From an uncultured Alphaproteobacteria bacterium (GTDB taxonomy: Bacteria; Pseudomonadota; Alphaproteobacteria; RF32; CAG-239), in assembly GCA_910587405.1 (NCBI GenBank), contig CAJUKS010000006.1:49989-113988 (forward strand): a DNA stretch of 64,000 bases. The letters run 5' to 3'. Made by a program: the position numbers and the translations under genes. Below the pieces are notes generated by a model. The model had not been told where the DNA came from and searched no databases. It was given only the letters and a program-made list of their open reading frames with translations. This document shows, in pieces, positions 7,562 through 15,754 of the stretch. How positions within the stretch are numbered: position 1 is the stretch's first letter; each line of letters starts with the position of its first letter.

Positions 7562-8717
7562 CCGTGACCCTTTGCAATATTACCATGTTCTGAACGTTTC
7601 TCCCGATGCCGATGAACGTACGCTGAAACTGAATTATCGTGATCAGGCCAAACAATGGCACCCCGATTATAACAAAAGCGACGAGGCGATGGAACATTTT
7701 CAGAAAATTTCGGTTGCTTATGATATCTTGCACGACGAAGAACGGCGGCTGACTTATGACCTGCTGGCTTGTGCCTATGCGGCCGACGATTTTCCGCAGA
7801 TGGATGCCCTGAGTATTTTAAAAGACCGTATGGGCGAAGAAAATCCGGATGTGCGGGTTTTTGACCTTACGTATGTAACCGGCAGGTTTTTGAAGTTTTT
7901 GCGGCGTGAAGAAAGACTGATATGCAGCGAAAAACAGGCTTTCAACGAGATCGTTAAATGTTCGTTGTCAAACTGGTTGTTCGGTTGGTGGGGACTGAAG
8001 GCGTTTGCAGCCAACCTGCGGGCGTTGGTGCAAAATTTTCGCCGTACCGGGAACAACCGGTCGGACAATCTGTCACTGTTGGTGCATAATGCGCTGGCTT
8101 ATCATCAGGAGGGCAAGGAAACACAAGCTGCGCGTTCGGCGCTTCAGGCGTTGGATTATGCCTTGCCCGAACAACGGCCGCTGCTGCAGAAACTGCTGGC
8201 GCGGCTGGGACGATCCGTACCAAAGGTGCCGCGGTGGCGGCTGCTGCGGTTGAAACTGGCGCATTTGTTGGTACCGTTGGTGTTGCTGACCGTGCTGCTG
8301 TCTCCGGTTTTGAATTCTGCCTTAGGCGGTCTGGGCCGTTATATGAACAAACAAAACGAAATTACCTACTTTCAGAAAGTGCAGTTCAGTGACGGCGGCG
8401 AAACCTTTGACGATGTGGTGGTATCAAAAGTTTTTGATATTCCGGTGGATGTTTATGACCGCAAAATGCTCTATCATCTGGCGGCTGACGGCAAAGTGAT
8501 GTACGGACCGGGAACGCAGTTTGACGTTCTGGCATCGTTAGAGCAGGGCCATACCGTGCGCCTGACCGGATTTACGCCGGATAAAAAATGGTACCGGATT
8601 ATGCTTGATAACGGCGAGATGGGTTTTGTGCAGGCCCGTCAGCTCAAGAAGGGAATCGGAACGCCGGTTCCGGAAAACAGTAAAATTTCGGCAGGGCCGA
8701 CGGGAGGCAAAAAATGA
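7554..8717 (+). CDS. Membrane-anchored J-domain protein with C-terminal SH3-like domain
   Basis: 387 residues from the ATG at 7554, which overlaps the flhG stop; an in-frame upstream start inside flhG is less likely. Residues 1-70 are a J domain with the invariant HPD (QWHPDYNKSD), so it should stimulate a DnaK-type chaperone. A helical middle section (about 120-230) is followed by a hydrophobic stretch at about 242-262, then by a bacterial SH3-like domain at about 315-375 (GPGTQFDVLASLEQGHTVRLTG, WYRIMLDNGEMGFV). This topology puts the J domain in the cytoplasm and the SH3 domain in the periplasm, where such domains often bind peptidoglycan. It is not a standard flagellar gene. Tight coupling to flhG implies a shared job, possibly linking the ring to the wall. 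Confidence 0.8.
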   Translation: MYNRDPLQYYHVLNVSPDADERTLKLNYRDQAKQWHPDYNKSDEAMEHFQKISVAYDILHDEERRLTYDLLACAYAADDFPQMDALSILKDRMGEENPDVRVFDLTYVTGRFLKFLRREERLICSEKQAFNEIVKCSLSNWLFGWWGLKAFAANLRALVQNFRRTGNNRSDNLSLLVHNALAYHQEGKETQAARSALQALDYALPEQRPLLQKLLARLGRSVPKVPRWRLLRLKLAHLLVPLVLLTVLLSPVLNSALGGLGRYMNKQNEITYFQKVQFSDGGETFDDVVVSKVFDIPVDVYDRKMLYHLAADGKVMYGPGTQFDVLASLEQGHTVRLTGFTPDKKWYRIMLDNGEMGFVQARQLKKGIGTPVPENSKISAGPTGGKK

Positions 8718-8858
8718 CAAAACATTCATTTAAATATGATCATTTTTTTGATACAGGCAAATGGTACAGCAAAGAAGATTTAATATCAAGAAGATTTTGA
8801 GATTATCAATAGGTTAGCAAGAGACATGACGAAGAAGCAAAGTGTATCAAAAAAATGA
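8714..8858 (+). pseudogene. Small ORF coupled to the J-domain gene, frameshifted
   Basis: An ATG at 8714 overlaps the J-domain gene stop (ATGA) and reads MTKHSFKYDHFF...KEDLISRRF to a TGA at 8798. If one base (A at about 8789) is removed, the frame continues as EDFEIINRLARDM... to a TGA at 8856, giving a polar protein of about 47 residues. The protein-like continuation across the shift suggests a real small gene carrying a one-base insertion or a sequencing error. No family is recognised. The 28-residue unshifted product is the alternative. The MTKH start is shared with the downstream autotransporter (MTKHTSW), which may be coincidence. Confidence 0.4.
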
Positions 8859-8866
8859 TCGTTAAA
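8857..8866 (+). promoter_or_regulatory. Shared GATCGTTAAA motif (copy 1)
   Basis: Copy 1 of the motif, 36 bp before the autotransporter ATG; it overlaps the stop of the shifted small ORF. See the copy at 63929. Confidence 0.3.
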
Positions 8867-8892
8867 ATTCATTTTGCTAAGGACACGATAAA

Positions 8893-11800
8893 ATGACTAA
8901 ACATACTTCTTGGGCAATAGCGTTAACGGCGACGACTTTTTTGAGCGCGCCGGCAATGGCCGCCTCTCTCGCCCCGACTTTGGAACAAAACAGTGCTTTT
9001 TCCTATTCCGAAGGTTCGGAAAACGACTACAACTTCACATTACAGGAACCCGATGCTGACGGTAAGCTGACGACTAAGTATTACAAAATCGATCTGAAAC
9101 CGGAAGCGTTTTTACCCTCCGGCGATGTTACTTGGAGCGAAGTTGAAGCCGATCAAAAAGAAGCTTCCTCTGTGGTTGCAGTTCCGTTGTTTAACGGTTC
9201 ATACAAATACTTCAAATATACTTATACTCAGCCGGAAGGAAAAACGGTTTATTCCAGTCAGCAAAATTCTTTGGCCGGTGACATTAATGCCGATTTCGTT
9301 AACAGCACCACTAAGACAGGCAACGGTGGTGCAATCTCCAATCCTTACGACGGAACCATAGGCAACATTACGGGAAATATTATCGGCAATCGGGCAGTGG
9401 CAAGCCGATCGTTCGGCGGCGCCATTTACAACCGCGGTACCATCGGAGATATCCGCGGTACCTTTATAGGCAATAAAGCAATCAGCGAAACTAACAGCAT
9501 CGGTTCTGAAGGCGGCGGCGCTTTCATATATAATCAAAAAGATATCGGTAACATTAACGGTGACATTATCGGCAACGTGCATCAGGGCGCTGCATCTTCT
9601 AACGGCGGTGCAATTTATAATCCTTACGGCGGTACGATAAAAGACATTACCGGTACTATCGCTTATAACAAATCAATGGACAATGGTACTCCCGAAAATG
9701 GAGGCGGCACTTCCAAAGGAGGATTTTAGGCAATTACAGTACCAACAGGGTCTCGTCCGTAGGCAACATAAACGGCGATATAATCGGCAATATTGCCGAG
9801 GGGTGGGGTGCAGACGGCGGTGCCATTGAACTTTATCGTGCAACTTTAGGAAATATTACCTCAAAAATTATATCAGGTAATATGGCTATAGGCAAAAAAG
9901 GCGCGCACGGCGGTATGATTGCAATTGACGGCGGCAGCGATGAAACGGGAATGGGCGATATTACCAGCGACATCATAAGTTACAACAAAGCCATCAGCAG
10001 CGAAGGTTCTGCAGTCGGCGGTTTTCTCTATAATTACGGAAAAGTCGGAAATATTACCGGCAGTTTAATCGGTAACGAGGCGTTGGGACATACCGGGGCA
10101 AACGGCGGTGCAACTGCGGGACCAATAAAAGAACTTACGGCAGAATATATTTCTAACAACAGAGCCGTGACGGAAAACGGAAATGCCCAGGGCGGAGCTC
10201 TTCAATCGGTTATAGCCCAAGTTGATTCGGTTACCGTGAATGACAACCAGGCCATCAGCAATCAAGGAAAAGCTTACGGAGGCTTTTTGTACAATGTTTG
10301 GAGCAATAATATAAGAAGCGTTACCGGCAATATTCTGAATAATGAAGCCAGGGGTTACAGCGAAGCGGCCGGCGGCGGCATTTACAATGCTTCTTACCGA
10401 GGTACAGGCTCAATAGGAAAAATCAGCGGCATGATGGCCGGCAACAAAGCTGTCAGCGAAATCGGCAATGCTTACGGCGGCGCGATTTATAATGGAAAAA
10501 TCGGCCAAATTACCGGTGATTTTCTGAATAACTATGCTCAAACGGCTTCCGAAACCAATAAAGCCTATGGCGGTGCCGTGTATGCTGCTGCAAATATGAA
10601 TTTTGTTTCCGGTGCCGACGTGCATTTCATGTCGGGAAACTACACAAAAGATCCGACACGCGGAAAAAACTATAATGCATTGTATGTCACAGGCTACTAT
10701 TCAACCATTGCTTTTGACACTGCCGGCGGCGGCGCCTGGGTAATCAACGACAATATCGAAGGTGGCAGCTATGTCTTTAAAGGTAACGATACCATTGATG
10801 CCGAAACCGGAACCACGACACAATATGTGGCGATGAACAACGACATCGTCAATGCCGAAAAAGTTACTGTTGAGAACACCACTTTGCGTTTTGACGTTTA
10901 TCGGCACGAAGACCAGACCGCCAAGAACTGGGACGGCAAGGGCGCGTTTGTTGCCTCGTTGAACGAAGACGGTACTGCCAACCGCGATGCTGCCGCGGTG
11001 ACGAGCTTGTCGTTGAACAATGCGGTGTTTGACATCGCCAACGGCTATTTGGAAACCGTCAAGCTGAAAGGCTATGCGGCCACCGACAGTTTTCTGCACA
11101 TTGATATTGACGTGGAGAACATGAAAGCCGACGAACTGCATATTGCGGGTGATGTCAAAGGCGTGACCAAAATGATTGTTCACGCTTCATCCGATGCCGA
11201 TATCCGTAACCGCGGACAGATCCTGTTTGCGCAATCGGAGAACGACACCACCGGTAACGCGGGTTCGTTCGTGGTTTCGCGCGTTTACAAGAGCCCGTAT
11301 TTGTTTGATGTCAAATACGATCAAATTGCCGACAACAGCAACAAATGGTATTTTGAACTAAAAGACGAGAACAATCCGGATAAAGATAAGGATCCTCAAC
11401 CGGAAAAGCCTGATGTTCCCGATGTTCCGGACGTCCCCGATGTTCCGACGCCGCCGACCCCGGAACTGCCGGATATTCCGTCGGTTAAGCCGCAGCCGTT
11501 GCCGGGCAGCGACCGTCCGGTAGCGCCGGAAGTGATCGGCGCCGAGTCTTTACCGGCCGCCGGTTTGGCTCAGACCACCAACATGATCTACAACATCATG
11601 CAGAAAGTGTCTTCAAACCGTTTCTACTGCCCGGGTTGCGGTTTCTATGATTACTACTGGGACGGCGAGGCCTTCCACAATCTGTGGGCAAACACGGTTT
11701 ACAATACGCTTCGCATCAAGACGCCGACCGATATCGACGCCGACATCTGGGGCATTGAAGCCGGCGGTGACTTGCAGCATGATCTCAACAACAAGCTGGG

Positions 11801-12464
11801 GTTGTTCCTGTCTTACCGCAAGGGTAATTACGACATGAACGGCGACGGCAAGCATCACTACTCGACGATCGGATCTGAGATTGACATTGATTCGTATCTG
11901 GCCGGTCTGTACTACCGTTATGACCGTAACAACTGGTGGACTTTTGCCACCGTTTACGGCGGCATTCAGAGAGTTGATCTGAAGACCAAAGACGGCATCA
12001 AGTCGGATACCGACGGTACCGAGTTCGGCGGCAGCGTCGAGTTGGGTTATGACTATAACCTGTCTAAAACTCTGTACCTGACCCCGAGCGTGGGCGCCTT
12101 CTATACTCAGGTAGACTATGACGACGCCACCGACAGTGCCGGCAAGATTGCGAAGTACAACACCTTGCGTCAGTTGGAACTGGAAGCCGGCGTCAAACTG
12201 ACAAAGGCGTTCGTAACGGACGAAGGTTACGCCAACGTTTACGTCAAACCGAGTGTTGTTCGTACCATTACTGACGGTGACGAAGTCAAAATCACCGGTT
12301 TGGGCAAAGTCAACACTTTGGAAGACCAGACTCTGGGCCGGGTTGAACTCGGGGGCCGCTACGGCTTTACCGAACAACTGTCCGCCTATGGCTGGGCCAA
12401 CCACACCTTCGGCGATGACTACAAAGCTTCGACCTTCGGTCTGGGGCTCAACTACAGCTGGTAA
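8893..12464 (+). pseudogene. Type Va autotransporter adhesin, interrupted by one frameshift
   Basis: Two adjacent frames form one gene of about 1190 codons. The first (8893-9729) starts with a Sec signal peptide (cleavage near AMA-AS). The second runs open from about 9720 to 12464. They join if one T is added to the T-run at 9724-9727, restoring GGFLGNYS. The passenger consists of imperfect repeats of the type GNITGxIIGN followed by GGAIYN, expected to fold as a beta-helix. A proline-rich VPDVPDVPDVP linker at about 11410-11470 precedes a beta-barrel of about 270 residues ending in LNYSW. A CPGC pair lies just before the barrel. A surface adhesin or self-associating role is inferred. The shift could be phase variation, decay or an assembly error. 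Confidence 0.82.
9303..10560 (+). repeat. Coding tandem repeats of the autotransporter passenger
   Basis: Imperfect repeats of roughly 30-35 codons each contain a GNITG or GDI core, an IIGN turn, and a following GGAIYN or GGxFxYN block. At least eight copies are visible. The spacing is regular in protein but the DNA is diverged, so this is a protein-level repeat consistent with beta-helix rungs rather than a DNA satellite. Confidence 0.75.
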
Positions 12465-12480
12465 CCGAAATACAGAAACA

Positions 12481-12509
12481 AAAAAGAGCCGTATTCACGG
12501 CTCTTTTTT
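12481..12509. terminator. Bidirectional terminator between autotransporter and gpt
   Basis: A perfect 12-bp stem, AAAAAGAGCCGT with ACGGCTCTTTTT, closes over an ATTC loop. A-run and T-run flanks make it work on both strands, ending the autotransporter from one side and gpt from the other. Confidence 0.9.
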
Positions 12510-12517
12510 GTTGAATT

Positions 12518-12952
12518 TTAAGACAAAGGGTCAAACTCCCACGGAAAAACCAGCCATTTGCCGGCTTCTTTCGGTGCGGCCGGAAAGTCAAGGGCTGCCG
12601 CCGGATCTTTGCAGAACAAAACCGCTGCTTTGGCTGCAGGGTATTTTTCTTTTAAATAGCGATAGGTGCTGCCGGAATCGTACAAGTCATCCACAAATAG
12701 AGTTTTCTCGTCAATGCAAATTTCCGGCGCGACCAGACATTTTAATTCGGCGCGTTTTTCTCCCTCGTAACTTACCAGTGAAATGCTGCTGATTTCGCGA
12801 ATGCCGAGAAATTGGGCGAGAATACAAGCCGGCACCAAACCGCCGCGGGCAACGGCAATAATACGTTTGAAACCTTGGTCGGCCAGTAGATATGCCAACT
12901 TTTTGCATTCGGCATTGATTTCCTCATAACCGATATATTCTTTTTCCGCCAT
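12518..12952 (-). CDS. gpt: Xanthine/guanine phosphoribosyltransferase-like protein
   Basis: 144 residues with one type I phosphoribosyltransferase domain. The PRPP-binding signature is TLFVDDLYDSGSTY near residue 85, an ARGGLVPA loop near residue 35 binds pyrophosphate, and the C-terminal KWLVFPWEFD matches the XGPRT family, where the corresponding segment contacts the purine base. It would salvage guanine/xanthine to the nucleotide, probably at the inner membrane face. The start codon shares one base with the upstream ymdB stop, indicating co-translation. It ends at the bidirectional terminator. The exact base preference cannot be read from sequence. Confidence 0.85.
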   Translation of the reverse strand: MAEKEYIGYEEINAECKKLAYLLADQGFKRIIAVARGGLVPACILAQFLGIREISSISLVSYEGEKRAELKCLVAPEICIDEKTLFVDDLYDSGSTYRYLKEKYPAAKAAVLFCKDPAAALDFPAAPKEAGKWLVFPWEFDPLS

Positions 12953-13746
12953 TAATTTTCTCCGTTGAGGCTGAATTGTTCAATGCTTTTGGCCAACCCG
13001 GTCCGGTCGTCGGTTTCGACGACGATTCCCCAAACCGAACCGCCGCTGCGGCACACTTCAAGCCGATTGCCGTTATAGCGCTGACACAGGCGGTCGATCG
13101 GCGCCTGTTTGTCAAAGCCGAGAACCGAGTCATAATTGCCGCACATCCCGACGTCGGTGATATAGGCCGTGCCGCCGTTGAGAATGTGGGCATCGGCGGT
13201 CGGAATATGAGTATGCGTCCCCGCCACAACGGAAACCCGACCGTCCAGATAATGTCCGAGCGAAAGTTTTTCCGAAGTCGATTCGGCATGAACGTCGACG
13301 AAGATGGCCGCCGCGTTACGACCCAAAGTATAATTCCGCAGCAATTTGTCGAGAGCAAAAGCCGGGTTGTCGATATTGTCCATAAACACCCGTCCCAGAA
13401 CCTGAGTAATCAGTATTTTTTTGCCGTTCAAAAGTTCAAATTCTGCAAAACCGCGTCCGGGAGCGCTGTCGGGATAGTTAAGCGGCCGGATAATCCGTTT
13501 GTTTTCATCCAAAAAAGGGATAATGTCGCGTTGCTGCCAAACGTGGTTGCCGGTGGTCAAAAGATCGGCGCCGCGTTCCAAAAACTCGCGGGCGATTCCG
13601 GGCGTGACGCCAAAACCGTGAGCCGCGTTTTCGACATTGACGATAATTACGTCGGCTTTATATTTTTCCCGCATCAGCGGCAGGTTATGCAAAACGGCGT
13701 CTCTGCCGGCGCGTCCGACCACGTCTCCGCAATAAACAATTTTCAA
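12952..13746 (-). CDS. ymdB: YmdB-family metallophosphoesterase (TIGR00282)
   Basis: About 264 residues. Two-metal phosphoesterase motifs appear in order: YCGDVVGRAGRD, VNVENAAHG, TTGNHVWQQRD, VDVHAESTSE and AGTHTHIPTAD. Known family members hydrolyse 2',3'-cyclic nucleotides and act as dimers or larger oligomers. I chose the TTG at 13746 because GGAG lies six bases upstream and the protein then begins LKIVYCGD, like family members. An in-frame TTG at 13761 abuts the 6S RNA terminator and has no room for a ribosome site. It lies downstream of the 6S RNA gene and upstream of gpt, with which it overlaps by one base. Confidence 0.92.
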   Translation of the reverse strand: MKIVYCGDVVGRAGRDAVLHNLPLMREKYKADVIIVNVENAAHGFGVTPGIAREFLERGADLLTTGNHVWQQRDIIPFLDENKRIIRPLNYPDSAPGRGFAEFELLNGKKILITQVLGRVFMDNIDNPAFALDKLLRNYTLGRNAAAIFVDVHAESTSEKLSLGHYLDGRVSVVAGTHTHIPTADAHILNGGTAYITDVGMCGNYDSVLGFDKQAPIDRLCQRYNGNRLEVCRSGGSVWGIVVETDDRTGLAKSIEQFSLNGEN

Positions 13747-13763
13747 TGTTCGCTCCGTCAATT

Positions 13764-13787
13764 AAAAAAACTCCGGCTGCCGGAGTT
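13764..13787 (-). terminator. Terminator of the 6S RNA gene
   Basis: On the minus strand AACTCCGG pairs with CCGGAGTT over a 3-base loop, followed by a run of T. It sits between the 6S RNA and ymdB, so ymdB expression must rely on read-through or its own promoter. Confidence 0.85.
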
Positions 13788-13798
13788 GGAAATTTAAG

Positions 13799-13962
13799 AA
13801 AGAGAGAACCGTCCGGCCGTATAGTTACATTCTGTCTCGAACCGCATCTCAATAAGTGGGCATCATGTGACAGGACCACGATCCTGACAGGGACAATTCC
13901 CGGGTTAAATACGTTGGCTCGGAAGATCTGCGGAATTACGAACCGGACAGTCACCTCTCCAT
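13799..13962 (-). ncRNA. ssrS: 6S RNA
   Basis: Non-coding stretch directly downstream of zapA on the same strand, the usual alphaproteobacterial and gammaproteobacterial location of 6S RNA. The two ends pair: 5' GAGAG plus GTCCGG with CCGGAC plus CTCTC at the 3' end, giving the long closing stem of 6S RNA. The interior is GC-rich and largely self-complementary (for example around GACAGG with CCTGTC) and would form the rod with a central bubble that traps sigma70 RNA polymerase. A TATAAT box lies just upstream and a terminator just downstream. The call is by position, structure and size (about 165 nt). Exact ends are estimated. Confidence 0.78.
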
Positions 13963-13970
13963 GACTTTAT

Positions 13971-13997
13971 ATTATAATGTTTCAATCCGTTTTGCAA
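13971..13997 (-). promoter_or_regulatory. Promoter of 6S RNA
   Basis: On the minus strand a perfect TATAAT (13971-13976) lies 15 bp from TTGCAA (13992-13997), inside the last zapA codons. The predicted start near 13963 matches the 6S closing stem. The spacer is shorter than ideal, so the -35 element is less certain than the -10. Confidence 0.55.
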
Positions 13998-14319
13998 CAG
14001 CTTTTATTGTTTCGCCCACAGTACGAAGCCGTTCGGCAATCAGACGATCGGCCTCCGCAATCATTTGCTCGGTTTCAGTGGCGGAAATCTGCGGCTCGGT
14101 CGCTGCCGGCGTGTTTTTGCGCGCTTCCAGCAAATCGTCGGCGACCAAAATGCCGATCATCGCCAGCAGCATGTTTTCGTTTATCTGTCCGCTGATATGT
14201 TTAAGCAGCTGGGCTTTCTGTTCCAAAACGGCTGCCAGTTGCAGGATGCGTGCTTCCTGTCCGCTTTCGCAGGCGATCGGATATTCGCGCGAATTGATGG
14301 TAATGGTAACCTGTGCCAT
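13972..14319 (-). CDS. zapA: Cell division protein ZapA
   Basis: 115 residues. The N-terminal globular part (MAQVTITINSREYPI, then QEARILQLAAVLEQK) is followed by a coiled-coil segment (NENMLLAMIGILVADDLLEA) characteristic of ZapA, which bundles FtsZ filaments at the division site. It sits one base downstream of a small coiled-coil gene and upstream of 6S RNA, as is usual in proteobacteria. The C-terminal tail (AEADRLIAERLRTVGETI) is helical. Start ATG at 14319. Confidence 0.92.
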   Translation of the reverse strand: MAQVTITINSREYPIACESGQEARILQLAAVLEQKAQLLKHISGQINENMLLAMIGILVADDLLEARKNTPAATEPQISATETEQMIAEADRLIAERLRTVGETIKAVAKRIETL

Positions 14320-14320
14320 T

Positions 14321-14509
14321 TTAATCTGCCGCCTTGTCGAGTTTGTTGATCAAAACGTCTACCCGTTCGACCGTGCGGCGCGCGGTTTCTTTCAAACGGG
14401 AAACGTTTTCCTGTTTGGTTTCGAGTGCCGATTGCAGCAAACCGAGCGTTTCTTCGATCTCGGAAAGAACCTGCATGGTAGCCCGAAAATGTGAAATTTG
14501 TATGTCCAT
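14321..14509 (-). CDS. Small coiled-coil protein upstream of zapA (DUF4164-like)
   Basis: 62 residues predicted to be almost wholly helical, with heptad-like Leu/Ile spacing (LSEIEETLGLLQSALE, VDVLINKLD). A small coiled-coil gene precedes zapA in many Alphaproteobacteria, often labelled DUF4164, and is presumed to act with ZapA or FtsZ. The role here is inferred only from that position. It ends one base before zapA, so the two are probably co-translated. The start ATG at 14509 lies after an AT-rich leader with a TATAAT-like sequence. Confidence 0.7.
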   Translation of the reverse strand: MDIQISHFRATMQVLSEIEETLGLLQSALETKQENVSRLKETARRTVERVDVLINKLDKAAD

Positions 14510-14600
14510 ACTAAAATTTCTCTTTCTTTTCTGTGCGGTTGGCTTATAATCTCCCCATAATATCGGTCATTAACTATTTTTTCAAGCAGCAAAAACAAAT

Positions 14601-15134
14601 ATGCCAAAATTTATTCTCAAAATCAGTCGGCCGGGCGCCGAAGCTCTTCTCGAAGATCCGAATCTCGAATGTTTCGTTTTTTCTTCCGCGTTGCCGGAAG
14701 ATTATCTGCAAAGGCAGACGGCACGCGCGGTCCAAGCCGGCAAAATCGTTTTGCTGGAAGGCGAAAACGCCGCCGCGCTGTGTCTGCGCCTTAATGCCGA
14801 CGGAATAATTGCCGATTTGTCGGCTTCAGCAGCCGTAAAAAAGGACATGGCGGCCTTGCGGCGGCAGATCGGTTCGCGTTTTCTGGGGGTAATATGCCGC
14901 AATCGCCGCCACGAAGCGATGATTGTCAGCGAAAACGAGCCCGATTTTATTATATTTAAGATTTGGCGTGACGGTGCGGAAAAGACCCGCGAACTGGCCG
15001 AATGGTATCATGAGTTCTTTTTGCTTCAGATGGCGGTCGAACCGGAAGACGAAGACGCGGACGTTTTGTCCTATCCTTGTGATATGGCGATTTTAAGTCC
15101 TGAAACATATAAGATTTTAGTTGCTAAAAAATAA
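14601..15134 (+). CDS. Thiamine-phosphate-synthase-like protein (degenerate TIM barrel)
   Basis: 177 residues without a signal peptide. The pattern LCLRLNADGIIADLSA, then ALRRQIGSRFLGVICRNRRHEA, then ENEPDFIIFKIW echoes the beta-strand order of ThiE. The ThiE catalytic and pyrophosphate-binding motifs are not visible. In other Alphaproteobacteria a thiE-like gene often lies just upstream of efp, which supports a ThiE-derived origin. It is probably not a working thiamine phosphate synthase; the function is unknown. The ATG at 14601 has only a weak ribosome site. The gene lies 56 bp upstream of efp and could share a transcript. Confidence 0.55.
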   Translation: MPKFILKISRPGAEALLEDPNLECFVFSSALPEDYLQRQTARAVQAGKIVLLEGENAAALCLRLNADGIIADLSASAAVKKDMAALRRQIGSRFLGVICRNRRHEAMIVSENEPDFIIFKIWRDGAEKTRELAEWYHEFFLLQMAVEPEDEDADVLSYPCDMAILSPETYKILVAKK

Positions 15135-15190
15135 AGATTAGAGTAATTATCGATAAAAATCAAAAATCAAAATTTAAGGAGTGAATAAGA

Positions 15191-15754
15191 ATGAAGCAAC
15201 AAGCAGTATCGATCAGAATTGGCTGGGTTATCGAATATAAAGGCAAACCGTGGACGATTGTCAAGGCAACGCACATCAAACCGGGCAAAGGCGGCGCGTT
15301 TATGCAGGTCGAAATGAAGTCGGTCGAGGAAGGAACCAAAACCAACGAACGTTTCCGTTCCGAAGATACGGTTGAAAAACTGATGGTTGAAGAAAAAGAC
15401 TGCCAGTTCCTTTATGAAGATGCGCTTGGGCTCACTTTTATGGATTCGGAAACTTTTGAACAATTTGTTATGCCTGCCGATATTCTCGGCGATGCGCGTC
15501 CGTTTATGGTCGAAGGCATGACGGTTTACATCAACTTTATCGACGGCCGTCCGGTTGCGGTCGAATTGCCGCAGCAGGTTGTCTGCACCATTGCCGAAAC
15601 CGAACCGGTGGTCAAGGGACAAACCGCGGCTTCGTCTTATAAGCCGGCAATTTTGGACAACGGCGTCAGAATCATGGTGCCGCCGTTTATCAATCAGGGT
15701 GAAAAAGTTGTGGTCGGCACCGCCGAAGCCAACTATATCGAAAGAGCCAAATAA
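15191..15754 (+). CDS. efp: Translation elongation factor P
   Basis: 187 residues, full length. The KOW-like N domain has the tip loop HIKPGKGGAF, whose lysine is the residue modified by EpmA/EpmB or otherwise in other species. Two OB domains follow, with the conserved C-terminal segments KGQTAASSYKPA and VPPFINQGEKV. EF-P binds between the P and E sites and relieves stalling at polyproline stretches. Such stretches exist in this window, for example in the OmpA-like protein at 16578. A strong AAGGAG lies before the ATG at 15191. The stop overlaps the next gene start (TAATG). Confidence 0.97.
   Translation: MKQQAVSIRIGWVIEYKGKPWTIVKATHIKPGKGGAFMQVEMKSVEEGTKTNERFRSEDTVEKLMVEEKDCQFLYEDALGLTFMDSETFEQFVMPADILGDARPFMVEGMTVYINFIDGRPVAVELPQQVVCTIAETEPVVKGQTAASSYKPAILDNGVRIMVPPFINQGEKVVVGTAEANYIERAK

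Noticed and set aside
9303..10560. CRISPR array
   Set aside because: The repeats are coding, diverged at DNA level and not separated by unique spacers of constant length; no cas genes are present anywhere in the window.
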